NCBI RefSeq assembly: GCF_014653155.1
Contig: NZ_BNAF01000004.1
Location: 62,001 to 126,000, forward strand
Direction of reading: 5' to 3'
Source of the DNA: Sphingobacterium griseoflavum
GTDB lineage: Bacteria > Bacteroidota > Bacteroidia > Sphingobacteriales > Sphingobacteriaceae
Length of the DNA: 64,000 nt
Shown here piece by piece: positions 34,395-42,811 of this stretch. Position 1 is the stretch's first letter, and each line of letters opens with the position of its first letter. The position numbers and the translations under genes are program-made. The notes beneath the pieces were generated by a model. It was not told the DNA's origin, ran no database searches, and saw nothing but the letters and a program-made list of their open reading frames with translations.

Positions 34395-35336
34395 ATGACA
34401 CTCGTTCAATTGGAATACATTATTGCCGTGGATACTTACCGTAGTTTTGTTGCAGCGGCCGAACACTGCTATGTGACACAGCCTACATTAAGTATGCAGG
34501 TGCAAAAGTTGGAGGAATCGATCGGAGCGAAGATTTTCGATCGTAGTCGACAGCCTGTCGTTCCGACCGAAATTGGAGAAAAGATCATTAAGCAGGCGCG
34601 TATCATTCTAAATGAAAGCAAGAAAATTGCGGAGCTGCTGCAAGAGAGTAAAGGGGAGGTTTCCGGCGAGCTCAAAATAGGTGTCATACCTACAGTTGCT
34701 CCATATCTATTGCCGGATATATTGACCACTTTTCTAAGAAGGTATCCAAAGTTACAACTCCAGATTTGGGAATATACTACGGAGCGCATCATCCAAGAGT
34801 TGAAGCTGGGCAAGTTGGACTGTGGTATCTTGTCGACGCCGCTTCATGAATCGGGTATCGAGGAGACTCCGCTATACTATGAAACATTTGTAGCTTACGT
34901 ATCCGAAGCAAGCAGCCTTTACCAGAAGAAAATGGTGACGACAGATGAGATAGCGGATAAAAAGCTTTGGCTGTTAAACGAGGGGCACTGTATGCGTGGA
35001 CAGGTTCTGAACTTATGTCATTATAAACACAATCAAAGTTTGGAGGGAACTTTTGAATACAATACGGGAAGTGTTGAGACGTTAAAGCGAATGGTCGATA
35101 TTAACGGCGGCTTGACGGTACTGCCGGAGATGAGCATTTTAAGCTACGATGAAGATCAGCTCGGGCAGGTGCGTTATTTTCGCTCCCCAGAGCCGGTTCG
35201 GGAAATCAGCATCGTGACCACGCCAAACTTCGTCAGAAAGCAGGCAGTAAACGCACTGAAAAACGAGATTATAGCACTCGTTCCCGATCGATTTAAAACA
35301 AAAAAGAAAAAGGAAGTCATGGGCTTCGAATTATAG
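34395..35336 (+). CDS. oxyR: Hydrogen peroxide-sensing LysR regulator OxyR
   Basis: 313-residue LysR-type regulator. The N-terminal winged helix-turn-helix reads MTLVQLEYIIAVDTYRSFVAAAEHCYVTQPTLS (start of the domain), and the effector domain holds LNEGHCMRGQVLNLC with cysteines at 199 and 208, the same numbers as the peroxide-sensing pair in E. coli OxyR. It should activate peroxide defence genes when oxidised. The CLC gene starts 17 nt after its stop and is probably co-transcribed. Confidence 0.93.
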   Translation: MTLVQLEYIIAVDTYRSFVAAAEHCYVTQPTLSMQVQKLEESIGAKIFDRSRQPVVPTEIGEKIIKQARIILNESKKIAELLQESKGEVSGELKIGVIPTVAPYLLPDILTTFLRRYPKLQLQIWEYTTERIIQELKLGKLDCGILSTPLHESGIEETPLYYETFVAYVSEASSLYQKKMVTTDEIADKKLWLLNEGHCMRGQVLNLCHYKHNQSLEGTFEYNTGSVETLKRMVDINGGLTVLPEMSILSYDEDQLGQVRYFRSPEPVREISIVTTPNFVRKQAVNALKNEIIALVPDRFKTKKKKEVMGFEL

Positions 35337-35353
35337 TTGATAGCAAGTAAGCG

Positions 35354-37144
35354 ATGAAATACACAATCTACAAAAAACTGGATCAGATAAACCGTTGGCG
35401 GATGAGGAAGATTCCTAATCGTAACTTTCTGATCATTCTGGCTTTTGTGGTAGGAGTGGTTGGTGGATTGGCCGCCGCCCTACTTAAAGGACTAACCCAT
35501 TTTATTGCTTCGACTTTACAGAATGACATCGATTGGCAATTCAAATATTCCTTTTATTTGATTTTACCACTGTTTGGTATACTGTTCAGCGTGATTTACG
35601 TCCGTAAGTTTTTACGTGGCAAACGCTTGGAGCATGGTATAACGCCGATCATCTATTCCATTTCGCGAAAATCAAGTAGGATAGAACCACACAATATCTA
35701 TTCGCAAATTGTCACCAGCGCTATTACGGTAGGGTTTGGCGGGTCATGTGGATTGGAGGCGCCTATCGCATACAGCGGATCAGCGATAGGTTCCAATACC
35801 GGACGCTTCTTTGGCCTGCAGTACAAAGAGATTACGATGCTGTTGGCATGTGGTGCCGCTGCTGGTATATCGGGCGCATTCAACAGTCCTATTGCAGGTA
35901 TGATCTTCGCGATAGAAATTCTTTTACCGGAGTTTTCTATTCCAGCCTTTATTCCGTTATTGATATCTGCTGCGCTGGCCTCCGTGGTGTCACGGTTGCT
36001 TTACAGCGAACCCCTCTTCCATACGGCAACGACTGAATGGGAGGTGGAGGCCCTCTTCTTTTATGTCGTTTTAGCCGTTATCGTAGGTTTATACACGGTC
36101 TATTTTGCGAAGGTCAGCAATTTGGTAAAGCGATGGTTTGGACGTATTTCCAACCCCTACAATAAGGTGTGGCTCAGTGGAATATCCTTGGGCTTGATGA
36201 TCTTTATATTTCCGGCCTTGTATGGCGAAGGTTATCTCACAATCCAGCAGATATTAGATGGTAAATTCGATTCTATTGTCCAAAATAGTCTTTTTTCCGA
36301 CTATAAGAACTTGGCGTGGGTGGTGATATCCTACACCATTGTGACCTTGTTCGCGAAATCTTTTGCGTCTCTATTTACGCTAAACGGAGGGGGCAATGGT
36401 GGTGTTTTTGGACCGAGTTTAGTAATGGGTGGGCTGCTTGGTTTTGCCTTTGCCTACGGGATGAACCAAACGGGTTTTATCATGCTGAATGTGCCGAACT
36501 TTGTGATGGCAGGAATGGCCGGTGCATTGGCGGGCATCATGCACGCTCCATTAACAGGATTATTTCTTATTGCCGAAATAACCGGCGGCTATACCTTGAT
36601 GGTCCCGCTGATGCTGGTGACGTCCATATCGTACTTGATCAACAGATCGATACTTAAACATTCGATCTACACGAAAGTGCTAGCGGAGTCGGGCGATCTG
36701 TTGTCTTACGAAGATAAAGACCGGACAGTGCTAAGTATGATGAAACTTCGTTACGTGCTAGAATCCAACTTTGTTGTTTTAAGGCCAAACGAGACTCCCC
36801 ATGATAGAAAATCAGATATCATACATTCCAAACGAAATATATTTCCCGTGGTAGATGAGGACGGGGTCTTGCTTGGGACGATTTACAGCGAATATCTGTT
36901 TTCTGTACTATTGGGCGAGGAAGAGGGCGTAGAGAAAACGTTTGAAAAGCTAGCCCAAAAGCCCAACGATTTGATTAGGGAGAAGGAAAACATGGAGATC
37001 GTGATGTCGAAGATGAATCGGGATGATGTGTGGATTCTCCCTGTGGTAGACGAGAAAAATAGATATTTAGGCTTTATATCTAAATCAAGTGTATTCAATA
37101 AATATCGGGCACTTTTGGTGCGGCAGGGGCACTACCTTGAGTAG
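35354..37144 (+). CDS. CLC-family chloride channel/transporter with CBS domains
   Basis: Inner-membrane CLC protein, 596 residues. About ten or more hydrophobic helices; the conserved gating region reads FGGSCGLEAPIAYSGSAIGS, keeping the key Glu (GLEAP) in place of the usual GxEGP, and GGGNGGVFGPSLVMGG matches GGxxGxFxPS. The C-terminus after about residue 450 contains two CBS repeats (IFPVVDEDGVLLGTIYSEYLF and VWILPVVDEKNRYLGFISKSSV) that sense adenine nucleotides in other members. Whether it is a channel or a Cl-/H+ antiporter cannot be told. It converges with ribE, leaving 13 bp. Confidence 0.92.
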   Translation: MKYTIYKKLDQINRWRMRKIPNRNFLIILAFVVGVVGGLAAALLKGLTHFIASTLQNDIDWQFKYSFYLILPLFGILFSVIYVRKFLRGKRLEHGITPIIYSISRKSSRIEPHNIYSQIVTSAITVGFGGSCGLEAPIAYSGSAIGSNTGRFFGLQYKEITMLLACGAAAGISGAFNSPIAGMIFAIEILLPEFSIPAFIPLLISAALASVVSRLLYSEPLFHTATTEWEVEALFFYVVLAVIVGLYTVYFAKVSNLVKRWFGRISNPYNKVWLSGISLGLMIFIFPALYGEGYLTIQQILDGKFDSIVQNSLFSDYKNLAWVVISYTIVTLFAKSFASLFTLNGGGNGGVFGPSLVMGGLLGFAFAYGMNQTGFIMLNVPNFVMAGMAGALAGIMHAPLTGLFLIAEITGGYTLMVPLMLVTSISYLINRSILKHSIYTKVLAESGDLLSYEDKDRTVLSMMKLRYVLESNFVVLRPNETPHDRKSDIIHSKRNIFPVVDEDGVLLGTIYSEYLFSVLLGEEEGVEKTFEKLAQKPNDLIREKENMEIVMSKMNRDDVWILPVVDEKNRYLGFISKSSVFNKYRALLVRQGHYLE

Positions 37145-37157
37145 GCCATGCGCATTG

Positions 37158-37748
37158 TTACTGGCGCAGCTCCATTATTTTCGACACATATTTACCGATA
37201 ATGTCGAACTCGATATTAGCGCTGTCGCCGACCATGAGTTGTTTTAAATTTGTATGCGCAATCGTATAAGGAATAATCGCAACGGAAAACGTATTTGCTG
37301 TTGAATTCAACACAGTAAGGCTTATTCCATTTACCGTGATGGATCCTTTTTCTACCGTAATGTGCTGTAAGGACGGGGCGTATTCGAACGTGAAGAGCCA
37401 GCTTCCATTTTGATCCTCCTTTGCCGTGCAGCGTGCTGTTTGATCAACATGCCCTTGGACAATATGCCCATCAAAACGTCCGTTTGCCTGCGTGCAGCGT
37501 TCAAGGTTTATCAAATCGCCGATCTTTAACGATCCTAGGTTGGATTTCAATAAGGTTTCCCGAATTGCTGTGACACGATGTGTGTCTTGCTGTACATCCA
37601 CAACCGTGAGACATACACCGTTGTGCGAAACACTTTGGTCGATTTTAAGGTTCTTGGATATCGGCGATGTCACCACATAATGGACATTGCTTTGATCTTG
37701 CTCAATATGGGTTACCGTTCCCATCGTTTCAATAATTCCAGTAAACAT
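37158..37748 (-). CDS. ribE: Riboflavin synthase alpha chain
   Basis: Catalyses dismutation of two 6,7-dimethyl-8-ribityllumazine molecules to riboflavin. The N-terminus is MFTGIIETMGTVTHIEQ. Two lumazine-binding repeats are visible, each with the S-x-NGxxLTV pattern: VSHNGVCLTVVDVQ and ITVNGISLTVLNS. GRFDGHIVQGHVDQTA joins them. 196 residues is normal. No FMN riboswitch is visible upstream, where the putative small RNA promoters begin. Confidence 0.95.
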   Translation of the reverse strand: MFTGIIETMGTVTHIEQDQSNVHYVVTSPISKNLKIDQSVSHNGVCLTVVDVQQDTHRVTAIRETLLKSNLGSLKIGDLINLERCTQANGRFDGHIVQGHVDQTARCTAKEDQNGSWLFTFEYAPSLQHITVEKGSITVNGISLTVLNSTANTFSVAIIPYTIAHTNLKQLMVGDSANIEFDIIGKYVSKIMELRQ

Positions 37749-37809
37749 TGTGTTATCTGATTTTATACAAAGGTAATGATAGGTCGTGATAAATAATAAT
37801 CAAAAAAAA

Positions 37810-37839
37810 TTGTTAAGTGTAAAAATTACACTATATTTG
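37810..37839 (+). promoter_or_regulatory. Consensus promoter of putative small RNA A
   Basis: TTG (37810-37812), exactly 19 nt, TATATTTG (37832-37839): a full Bacteroidota consensus promoter, with no ORF downstream before a terminator. Confidence 0.75.
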
Positions 37840-37844
37840 CAGTA

Positions 37845-37908
37845 TCATAATTTAGGTTTATAATTGGTTATTGAAGGTTTTCATTCTCCCCGTTTGAAAA
37901 CCTTTTTT
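37845..37908 (+). ncRNA. Putative small RNA A (about 64 nt)
   Basis: Transcript expected from the consensus promoter just upstream to a terminator with 8-bp stem AGGTTTTC/GAAAACCT (37875-37903) and six T. The terminator loop is C-rich (ATTCTCCCCGTTT). The 5' part shares the string TTTAGGTT followed by AT with small RNA B 160 bp downstream. No start codon with a usable frame. No Rfam family recognised; expression is inferred. Confidence 0.55.
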
Positions 37909-37974
37909 AATGCCTGATTATCAAGTAATTACGCTGAAATATAAAAAATAAAGAAGTATTTAATAAAAAAACAT

Positions 37975-38005
37975 TTTGAGTTATAAATATTATACCTTAC
38001 CTTTG
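37975..38005 (+). promoter_or_regulatory. Consensus promoter of putative small RNA B
   Basis: TTTG (37975-37978), exactly 19 nt, TACCTTTG (37998-38005): both boxes match the consensus fully. Confidence 0.75.
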
Positions 38006-38010
38006 TCATA

Positions 38011-38086
38011 GGTTTAGGTTGATTACCTCCTAAGGGAGGTTATATTTTAAAGCCTGGGAAATCGCCCGATTCTTCCAGGCTTTTTT
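38011..38086 (+). ncRNA. Putative small RNA B (about 75 nt)
   Basis: Begins after the consensus promoter with GGTTTAGGTTGATT, forms a hairpin ACCTCC-TAAG-GGAGGT (38025-38040), then a terminator AAAGCCTGG/CCAGGCTTT with one bulge (38049-38083) and six T. ACCTCCT equals the anti-Shine-Dalgarno end of 16S rRNA, and its partner arm equals a Shine-Dalgarno. No ORF. It lies between RNA A and rlmH (start 38138) and could also act as a leader of rlmH. Confidence 0.55.
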
Positions 38087-38137
38087 ATCGAGTTAGCTTA
38101 ATAGCATCTGTTAAAATAAACTTTTAATACTTATCGA

Positions 38138-38611
38138 ATGAAAATCAGTTTGTTATGTATCGGTAAGACCGATGATGGATTTGTGAGAACCGGTATAGAT
38201 ACCTATACAAAACGATTGAGGCACTACATCAATTTTGAGGTTATCATTATTCCCGACGTAAAAAATGCCAAGAACCTGAGCAGGGAGCAGCAGAAAATCA
38301 AAGAAGGTGAATTGATTTTAAGGCAAGTTTCTAATAACGACCTGTTAATTTTATTGGATGAGCGCGGATTTGAATACCGTTCGATAGAGTTTTCTCGTTT
38401 CCTGGAGAAGAAAATGCTGGAGTCTGTACATCATTTGGTTTTTGTGATAGGCGGGCCTTACGGGTTTGCTGATGATGTATATCGCCGTGCCAGCCAACAA
38501 CTGTCCCTTTCGAAGATGACTTTCTCGCATCAAATGATTCGACTATTTTTTGTTGAGCAGGTTTACAGGGCTTTTACGATTCTACGTGGGGAACCCTATC
38601 ACCACGAATAA
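38138..38611 (+). CDS. rlmH: 23S rRNA (pseudouridine1915-N3)-methyltransferase RlmH
   Basis: SPOUT-class methyltransferase that modifies pseudouridine 1915 in helix 69 of 23S rRNA in assembled ribosomes. The 157 residues show the family blocks KISLLCIGKTDD, LLDERGFEYRSIEFSRFLE, VFVIGGPYGFADDV (the knotted SAM site) and LSLSKMTFSHQMIRLFFVEQVYRAFTILRGEPYHHE at the C-terminus, essentially diagnostic. Full length. Confidence 0.96.
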   Translation: MKISLLCIGKTDDGFVRTGIDTYTKRLRHYINFEVIIIPDVKNAKNLSREQQKIKEGELILRQVSNNDLLILLDERGFEYRSIEFSRFLEKKMLESVHHLVFVIGGPYGFADDVYRRASQQLSLSKMTFSHQMIRLFFVEQVYRAFTILRGEPYHHE

Positions 38612-38663
38612 AAAGTTTTGTGTAAATTAGGCTGTTCACGCATCACAAAAAAAGGAGGATATT

Positions 38664-38801
38664 ATGGATATGAACAAGTTTAAGCGAGATTATAAATTCA
38701 AGAGTCAAGAGTCTTATCATGATTCTAGGCGAAATAAGACATTGATTATTTCCTGTATCGTCATCATTATCGCGCTATATTACCTCAGTAAATATATCTA
38801 A
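38664..38801 (+). CDS. Small single-span membrane protein
   Basis: 45-residue ORF: a basic, Asp/Lys/Tyr-rich N-terminal half (KFKRDYKFKSQESYHDSRR) and one hydrophobic helix (TLIISCIVIIIALYYLSKYI) at the C-terminus, which predicts N-in orientation. The start has one of the best ribosome binding sites in the window, AAAGGAGGAT, 7 nt before ATG. No family recognised. It stands 52 nt after rlmH and may share its transcript. Confidence 0.65.
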   Translation: MDMNKFKRDYKFKSQESYHDSRRNKTLIISCIVIIIALYYLSKYI

Positions 38802-38835
38802 CGAGTTTGATAGAGATCTCACGGGTTGGGTGGTG

Positions 38836-39312
38836 TTATAAATGATTTCGTTGCCCAGCTCGCTGGTTGTTCATGTTGCTGAATACTTTCCAAGCCATCT
38901 TGTCGGTTTTGAACGTCAGTTCGCTCTCCTCGAGTGCAGAGGTATGGACAAATCTAAAAACCTCCACCTTTTCTTGCTGCTTTTCCTTGGAAAAATCAAA
39001 CGGACTTACTTTCAGGTCAAATGTCAAATGTTCGAGCGCACGTACTTGATAATAAACCGAAATTATTTGGCTTTCGTTGAAGCTGGATTTTTCATAAAAA
39101 TCTGTGGTATAAATGTGTCTCACGATTTCCACCTTTAGCGCACATTCTTCCATAAATTCTCTTTTAAGCGCGTCAGTCAATCCTTCGCCATATTCTAGTC
39201 CGCCTCCCGGAAATTTGGTGAATGCTACATTTTGCGTTTTTTCGTCACTGATAAGTACTTCGTTGTTTTCGTTAACCAAGATGCCATAAACGCGGACGTT
39301 AAATAAATACAT
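38836..39312 (-). CDS. Nudix hydrolase
   Basis: 158-residue protein with the Nudix box GGGLEYGEGLTDALKREFMEEC (G-x5-E-x7-RE-x2-EE; the final Gly is replaced), which hydrolyses a nucleoside diphosphate linked to another group. The N-terminus YLFNVRVYGILVNENNEVLI leads directly into the fold. The frame opens at 39348, but the ATG at 39312 begins the domain better. Substrate unknown. It sits 44 nt downstream of the next gene on this strand, probably in one operon. Confidence 0.85.
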   Translation of the reverse strand: MYLFNVRVYGILVNENNEVLISDEKTQNVAFTKFPGGGLEYGEGLTDALKREFMEECALKVEIVRHIYTTDFYEKSSFNESQIISVYYQVRALEHLTFDLKVSPFDFSKEKQQEKVEVFRFVHTSALEESELTFKTDKMAWKVFSNMNNQRAGQRNHL

Positions 39313-39356
39313 TATATTTTTATTTGATTTCCAATGTAAAAACTTCACTTGCTTTT

Positions 39357-40091
39357 TTACACAGGCTGAAAACCGTTTTCTACTGACATCTCATCTACAC
39401 CAAAAAAGCTGTAGTGCTTGGGTAGGAACCAGCTTAACGATTTCATAATCCTATCAAAATCCTTTTCGCTGGAAAATTGAGCTGGAACCATATTAAATAC
39501 TAGATCTTGCGACACACTTTTTTCATCAGTGTAGTTGCGTGCGATCAGCATGACTTTTGGGTTTTTCACGCCGGACTCCTGTAGAAACTCACGTATATAT
39601 TGCCGAACCGATCTGGGAAGGATCTCTTCAGAGGGCTGGCCGACAAGGATATCTTCGTCCTTACCTATACATTGCTGTTCTTTCGGATTGGAGAATATGC
39701 TTTTATCGGTGTAAAACTCTTTATTAATCTTCAGGTTGACAAGATCGCCGTAAGAAAACACCCAGTCAGGTTGGGATGCTTGGGCATTTATCACCACTCC
39801 GAAACCATGTTCTAGCAAGGTATCCAGCTGTCTCTCGAGCACGACGGCTTGGAAATTTTCTCCCGTATTAACTGTTTCGAGTTGAAAATACGGATAGCCA
39901 TCATTGCTCATCACCACTTCCGGATTGCCGAGTTTGAGATTTGCCCCCGCGATGTTGGCAAGGAAATCAGCACGCCACTGCTGATTCCTTTGCTCGAACG
40001 GTGTGCGCATTAAGTTGTTGATAATGATTGTTTTTTCCAAGTCACCGAAGGAGCCATGCGTCTCGGTTCTCTTATTTTCCGTCTTACCCAT
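39357..40091 (-). CDS. Conserved hypothetical protein
   Basis: 244 residues from the ATG at 40091. It has no signal peptide or membrane helix. Recognisable features are only compositional: LEKTIIINNLMRTPFEQRNQQWRADFL near the N-terminus, DGYPYFQLETVNTGENFQAVVLE in the centre, and WFLPKHYSFFGVDEMS near the end. I believe it is a Bacteroidota-specific family without a known role. The frame extends to 40181, but the extra residues (hydrophobic and basic, LFTPIIITFRLFLVKNR) are not supported by a promoter or ribosome site, so the longer form as a membrane-anchored protein is a less likely alternative. Confidence 0.78.
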   Translation of the reverse strand: MGKTENKRTETHGSFGDLEKTIIINNLMRTPFEQRNQQWRADFLANIAGANLKLGNPEVVMSNDGYPYFQLETVNTGENFQAVVLERQLDTLLEHGFGVVINAQASQPDWVFSYGDLVNLKINKEFYTDKSIFSNPKEQQCIGKDEDILVGQPSEEILPRSVRQYIREFLQESGVKNPKVMLIARNYTDEKSVSQDLVFNMVPAQFSSEKDFDRIMKSLSWFLPKHYSFFGVDEMSVENGFQPV

Positions 40092-40313
40092 CCTGTTTTT
40101 TACTAAAAAGAGCCTAAAAGTAATGATTATTGGCGTAAACAAAAATTTTTTGTTCAGCGAATTTGTTGTCCGCAGTCTCACCTGAATGTGTTTTTGAAAT
40201 GGGATGTGATGCTGCTTTCAAGCGATTTTATAGCAAGCCTAACTTGCCGTAATCTGTAGCTTATTGTGGATCATCTGCTTGTTCGGTAATCGGGAGATGC
40301 GGTGGTTTAAGAA

Positions 40314-40345
40314 TTGGGAATAACAGGTATATTTTACTACTTTTG
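40314..40345 (+). promoter_or_regulatory. Promoter of the fused E1 gene
   Basis: TTG (40314-40316), 21 nt, TACTTTTG (40338-40345), then 20 nt to the ATG at 40366. Confidence 0.6.
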
Positions 40346-40365
40346 TTAAAACCATCGGTTTAAAT

Positions 40366-42783
40366 ATGTCAAATATTACTAAGAACATACACAGTGATTT
40401 CGAAACCGCGAAGATAAGTTTCGACGATTTCCGTGAAATCATCCTGAGCGATTATCGCTTGGCCGTTGAAAGTAGATTCGTGAGTTTGCTGGGACGGAAG
40501 GAGGTATTGACAGGCAAGGCTAAATTTGGAATATTTGGCGATGGTAAAGAAATTGCGCAGATTGCCTTGTCAAAAGTCTTTCAGGATGGCGATTGGCGAT
40601 CCGGGTATTATAGGGATCAAACGTTCGCATTTGCGTCTGGTATATCGAATGTATACCATTTCTTTTCACAGCTTTATGCCAACCCAGATCTGAAAGCGGA
40701 TATATCTTCTGGCGGCCGACAGATGAACTGCCATTTTTCTACCCAATTGCTGGACACCGGAGGCAATTGGTTAAACCAGACCCAGCAGAAAAATTCTGCG
40801 TCGGATATTTCGACGACGGGAGGGCAGATGTCCCGGGTAATGGGGTTAGGACTTGCCTCCAAGTTATACAGAGATAGTCGAAGCCTGGATTACCTGAGTT
40901 ATTTTTCCGAAAAAGGAAACGAGGTCGTGTTTTGTACGATCGGCAATGCATCCACCTCGGAGGGCGTGTTTTGGGAGACGGTGAATGCAGCTGCAGTGAA
41001 GCAAATACCGGTTGTTATCTCCATATGGGACGACGGTTACGGCATTAGCGTGCCCAATGAAATACAAACTGCCAAGGCAGACATCTCAGAGGCCTTGCGC
41101 GGCTTCCAGCGCAATGGCGATAGCAATGGGGTCGAAATATTTAAAGTTCGTGGATGGGATTATCCCGCGCTCTGTGAAGTTTACGAACAAGCGGCCCGTT
41201 TAGCAAGAGAGCAACATATTCCAAGTGTGGTGCATGTAACGGAGATAACCCAGCCGCAAGGCCATTCTACATCGGGTTCGCATGAGCGTTATAAATCAAA
41301 AAATCGTTTGGCATGGGAAGGTGATTTTGATTGCAACCGGAAGATGCGCAGTTGGATGCTGGAATCGGGAATTGCACAAGAGGAAGAACTGTTGGCAATC
41401 GAGCAGGAGTCCAAGGATTTTGTGCGTGAGGAGCAACGGCGAGCTTGGGCAGATTACCACAAGACGATCCAAAAAGATTTGGATGAAGCCATTGCGCTTT
41501 TGCAAGCGATGCACGATGAGGCAGTAGAACTCCCGCTACGCACATTGCAATCTTTGGCTGAACCATCGTTGAAAGAGGTGTACAGCAATATACGGCGAGC
41601 AATAAGAGATCTACGGCGTGTTAAATCTCCAGCAAAGGAATCCTTACTAAATTGGTTCGCGGAAAAGCAGCAGGTAAATTATGACCGGTATAATGATAAG
41701 TTGTTTACTGATACGGCGGAATCGCCCCTGAAGATTGAAGCTATCGCGGCGCTGTATACCAATGAGAGCCATTTGGTTGATGGACGCGAGGTTTTGAATG
41801 CCTGTTTTGACGCAAATTTTAGACGAGATGAGCGTATTGTAGCGTTCGGGGAGGATGTTGGAAAGATTGGGGATGTCAATCAGGGCTTTGCTGGCTTGCA
41901 AGATAAATTCGGGGAATTGCGTGTTTTTGATACGGGCATCCGAGAATCGGCTATCATTGGTAAAGGAATTGGACTGGCGTTACGTGGACTCCGTCCGATC
42001 GCAGAGATACAATATTTGGATTACCTGATTTATGCCATGCCCGTCTTAAGTGATGATTTGGCTAGTTTGAGCTATCGCACGAAAGGTACTCAAAAAGCTC
42101 CTGTTATTATCAGGACACGAGGACACAGATTGGAAGGGGTATGGCATTCAGGGTCTCCGATGACCGTTTTGCTAGGTGGATTGCGCGGATTGCATATCTG
42201 TGTGCCAAGAAACATGACTCAAGCATCGGGAATGTACAATACGTTACTCCGCGCTGACGAACCGGCGCTGGTCGTTGAATGCTTGAACGGGTATAGATTA
42301 AAGGAGAAAATGCCGATGAATGTGGGTGATTTTACTGTTCCTATCGGTATAGCGGAATTGATTAGACCGGGAAGAGATATTACCGTTGTCTCTTACGGTG
42401 CTACTTTGCGCGTTGTTCAGGAAGCTGCCATTGAATTGGAAAAGATGGGTATATCGCTAGAGATCATTGATGCGCAATGTTTACAGCCCTTTGATCGAAC
42501 GCATATATGCGGTGCTTCGCTTGAGAAAACAAACAGATTAATGGTCGTTGATGAGGATATGCCGGGGGGCGCAAGTGCATTTATTTTGCAGGAAATCATC
42601 GAAAAACAAAAAGGTTATTTTAGTTTGGATGGGCAGCCGCGCACGCTTTCGGCGAAAGCACATCGTCCGCCTTATGGATCGGACGGCGATTACTTCACAA
42701 AACCATCGGCAGACGATGTTATCGAACTGGCCTACGAGGTCATGCATGAATATAACGATACCGAATACCCTAAGCTTTATTAA
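40366..42783 (+). CDS. Fused alpha/beta 2-oxoacid dehydrogenase E1 (branched-chain type)
   Basis: Thiamine diphosphate-dependent E1 subunit that decarboxylates 2-oxo acids and loads the acyl group onto the lipoyl E2. In 805 residues it joins the alpha half (about 1-400: GYYRDQTFAFASG, GGRQMNCHF, the ThDP motif in VFCTIGNASTSEGVFWETVNAA, ending LDEAIALLQ) and the beta half (from about 460: ALYTNESHLVDGREVLNACFDANFRRDERIVAFGEDVG, LRGLRPIAEIQYLDYLIYAM, RTRGHRLEGVWHSGSPM, VVDEDMPGG). This fused form is widespread in Bacteroidota and usually annotated as 2-oxoisovalerate dehydrogenase. No E2 or E3 genes are adjacent. It converges on the ROK gene with 28 bp between. Confidence 0.93.
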   Translation: MSNITKNIHSDFETAKISFDDFREIILSDYRLAVESRFVSLLGRKEVLTGKAKFGIFGDGKEIAQIALSKVFQDGDWRSGYYRDQTFAFASGISNVYHFFSQLYANPDLKADISSGGRQMNCHFSTQLLDTGGNWLNQTQQKNSASDISTTGGQMSRVMGLGLASKLYRDSRSLDYLSYFSEKGNEVVFCTIGNASTSEGVFWETVNAAAVKQIPVVISIWDDGYGISVPNEIQTAKADISEALRGFQRNGDSNGVEIFKVRGWDYPALCEVYEQAARLAREQHIPSVVHVTEITQPQGHSTSGSHERYKSKNRLAWEGDFDCNRKMRSWMLESGIAQEEELLAIEQESKDFVREEQRRAWADYHKTIQKDLDEAIALLQAMHDEAVELPLRTLQSLAEPSLKEVYSNIRRAIRDLRRVKSPAKESLLNWFAEKQQVNYDRYNDKLFTDTAESPLKIEAIAALYTNESHLVDGREVLNACFDANFRRDERIVAFGEDVGKIGDVNQGFAGLQDKFGELRVFDTGIRESAIIGKGIGLALRGLRPIAEIQYLDYLIYAMPVLSDDLASLSYRTKGTQKAPVIIRTRGHRLEGVWHSGSPMTVLLGGLRGLHICVPRNMTQASGMYNTLLRADEPALVVECLNGYRLKEKMPMNVGDFTVPIGIAELIRPGRDITVVSYGATLRVVQEAAIELEKMGISLEIIDAQCLQPFDRTHICGASLEKTNRLMVVDEDMPGGASAFILQEIIEKQKGYFSLDGQPRTLSAKAHRPPYGSDGDYFTKPSADDVIELAYEVMHEYNDTEYPKLY

Positions 42784-42811
42784 AGGAAGGGTATTCGATA
42801 TCATTGGTATT

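Noticed and set aside
37749-37809. FMN riboswitch ahead of ribE
   Set aside because: The upstream gap to the small RNA promoter is far too short and lacks the RFN element blocks.
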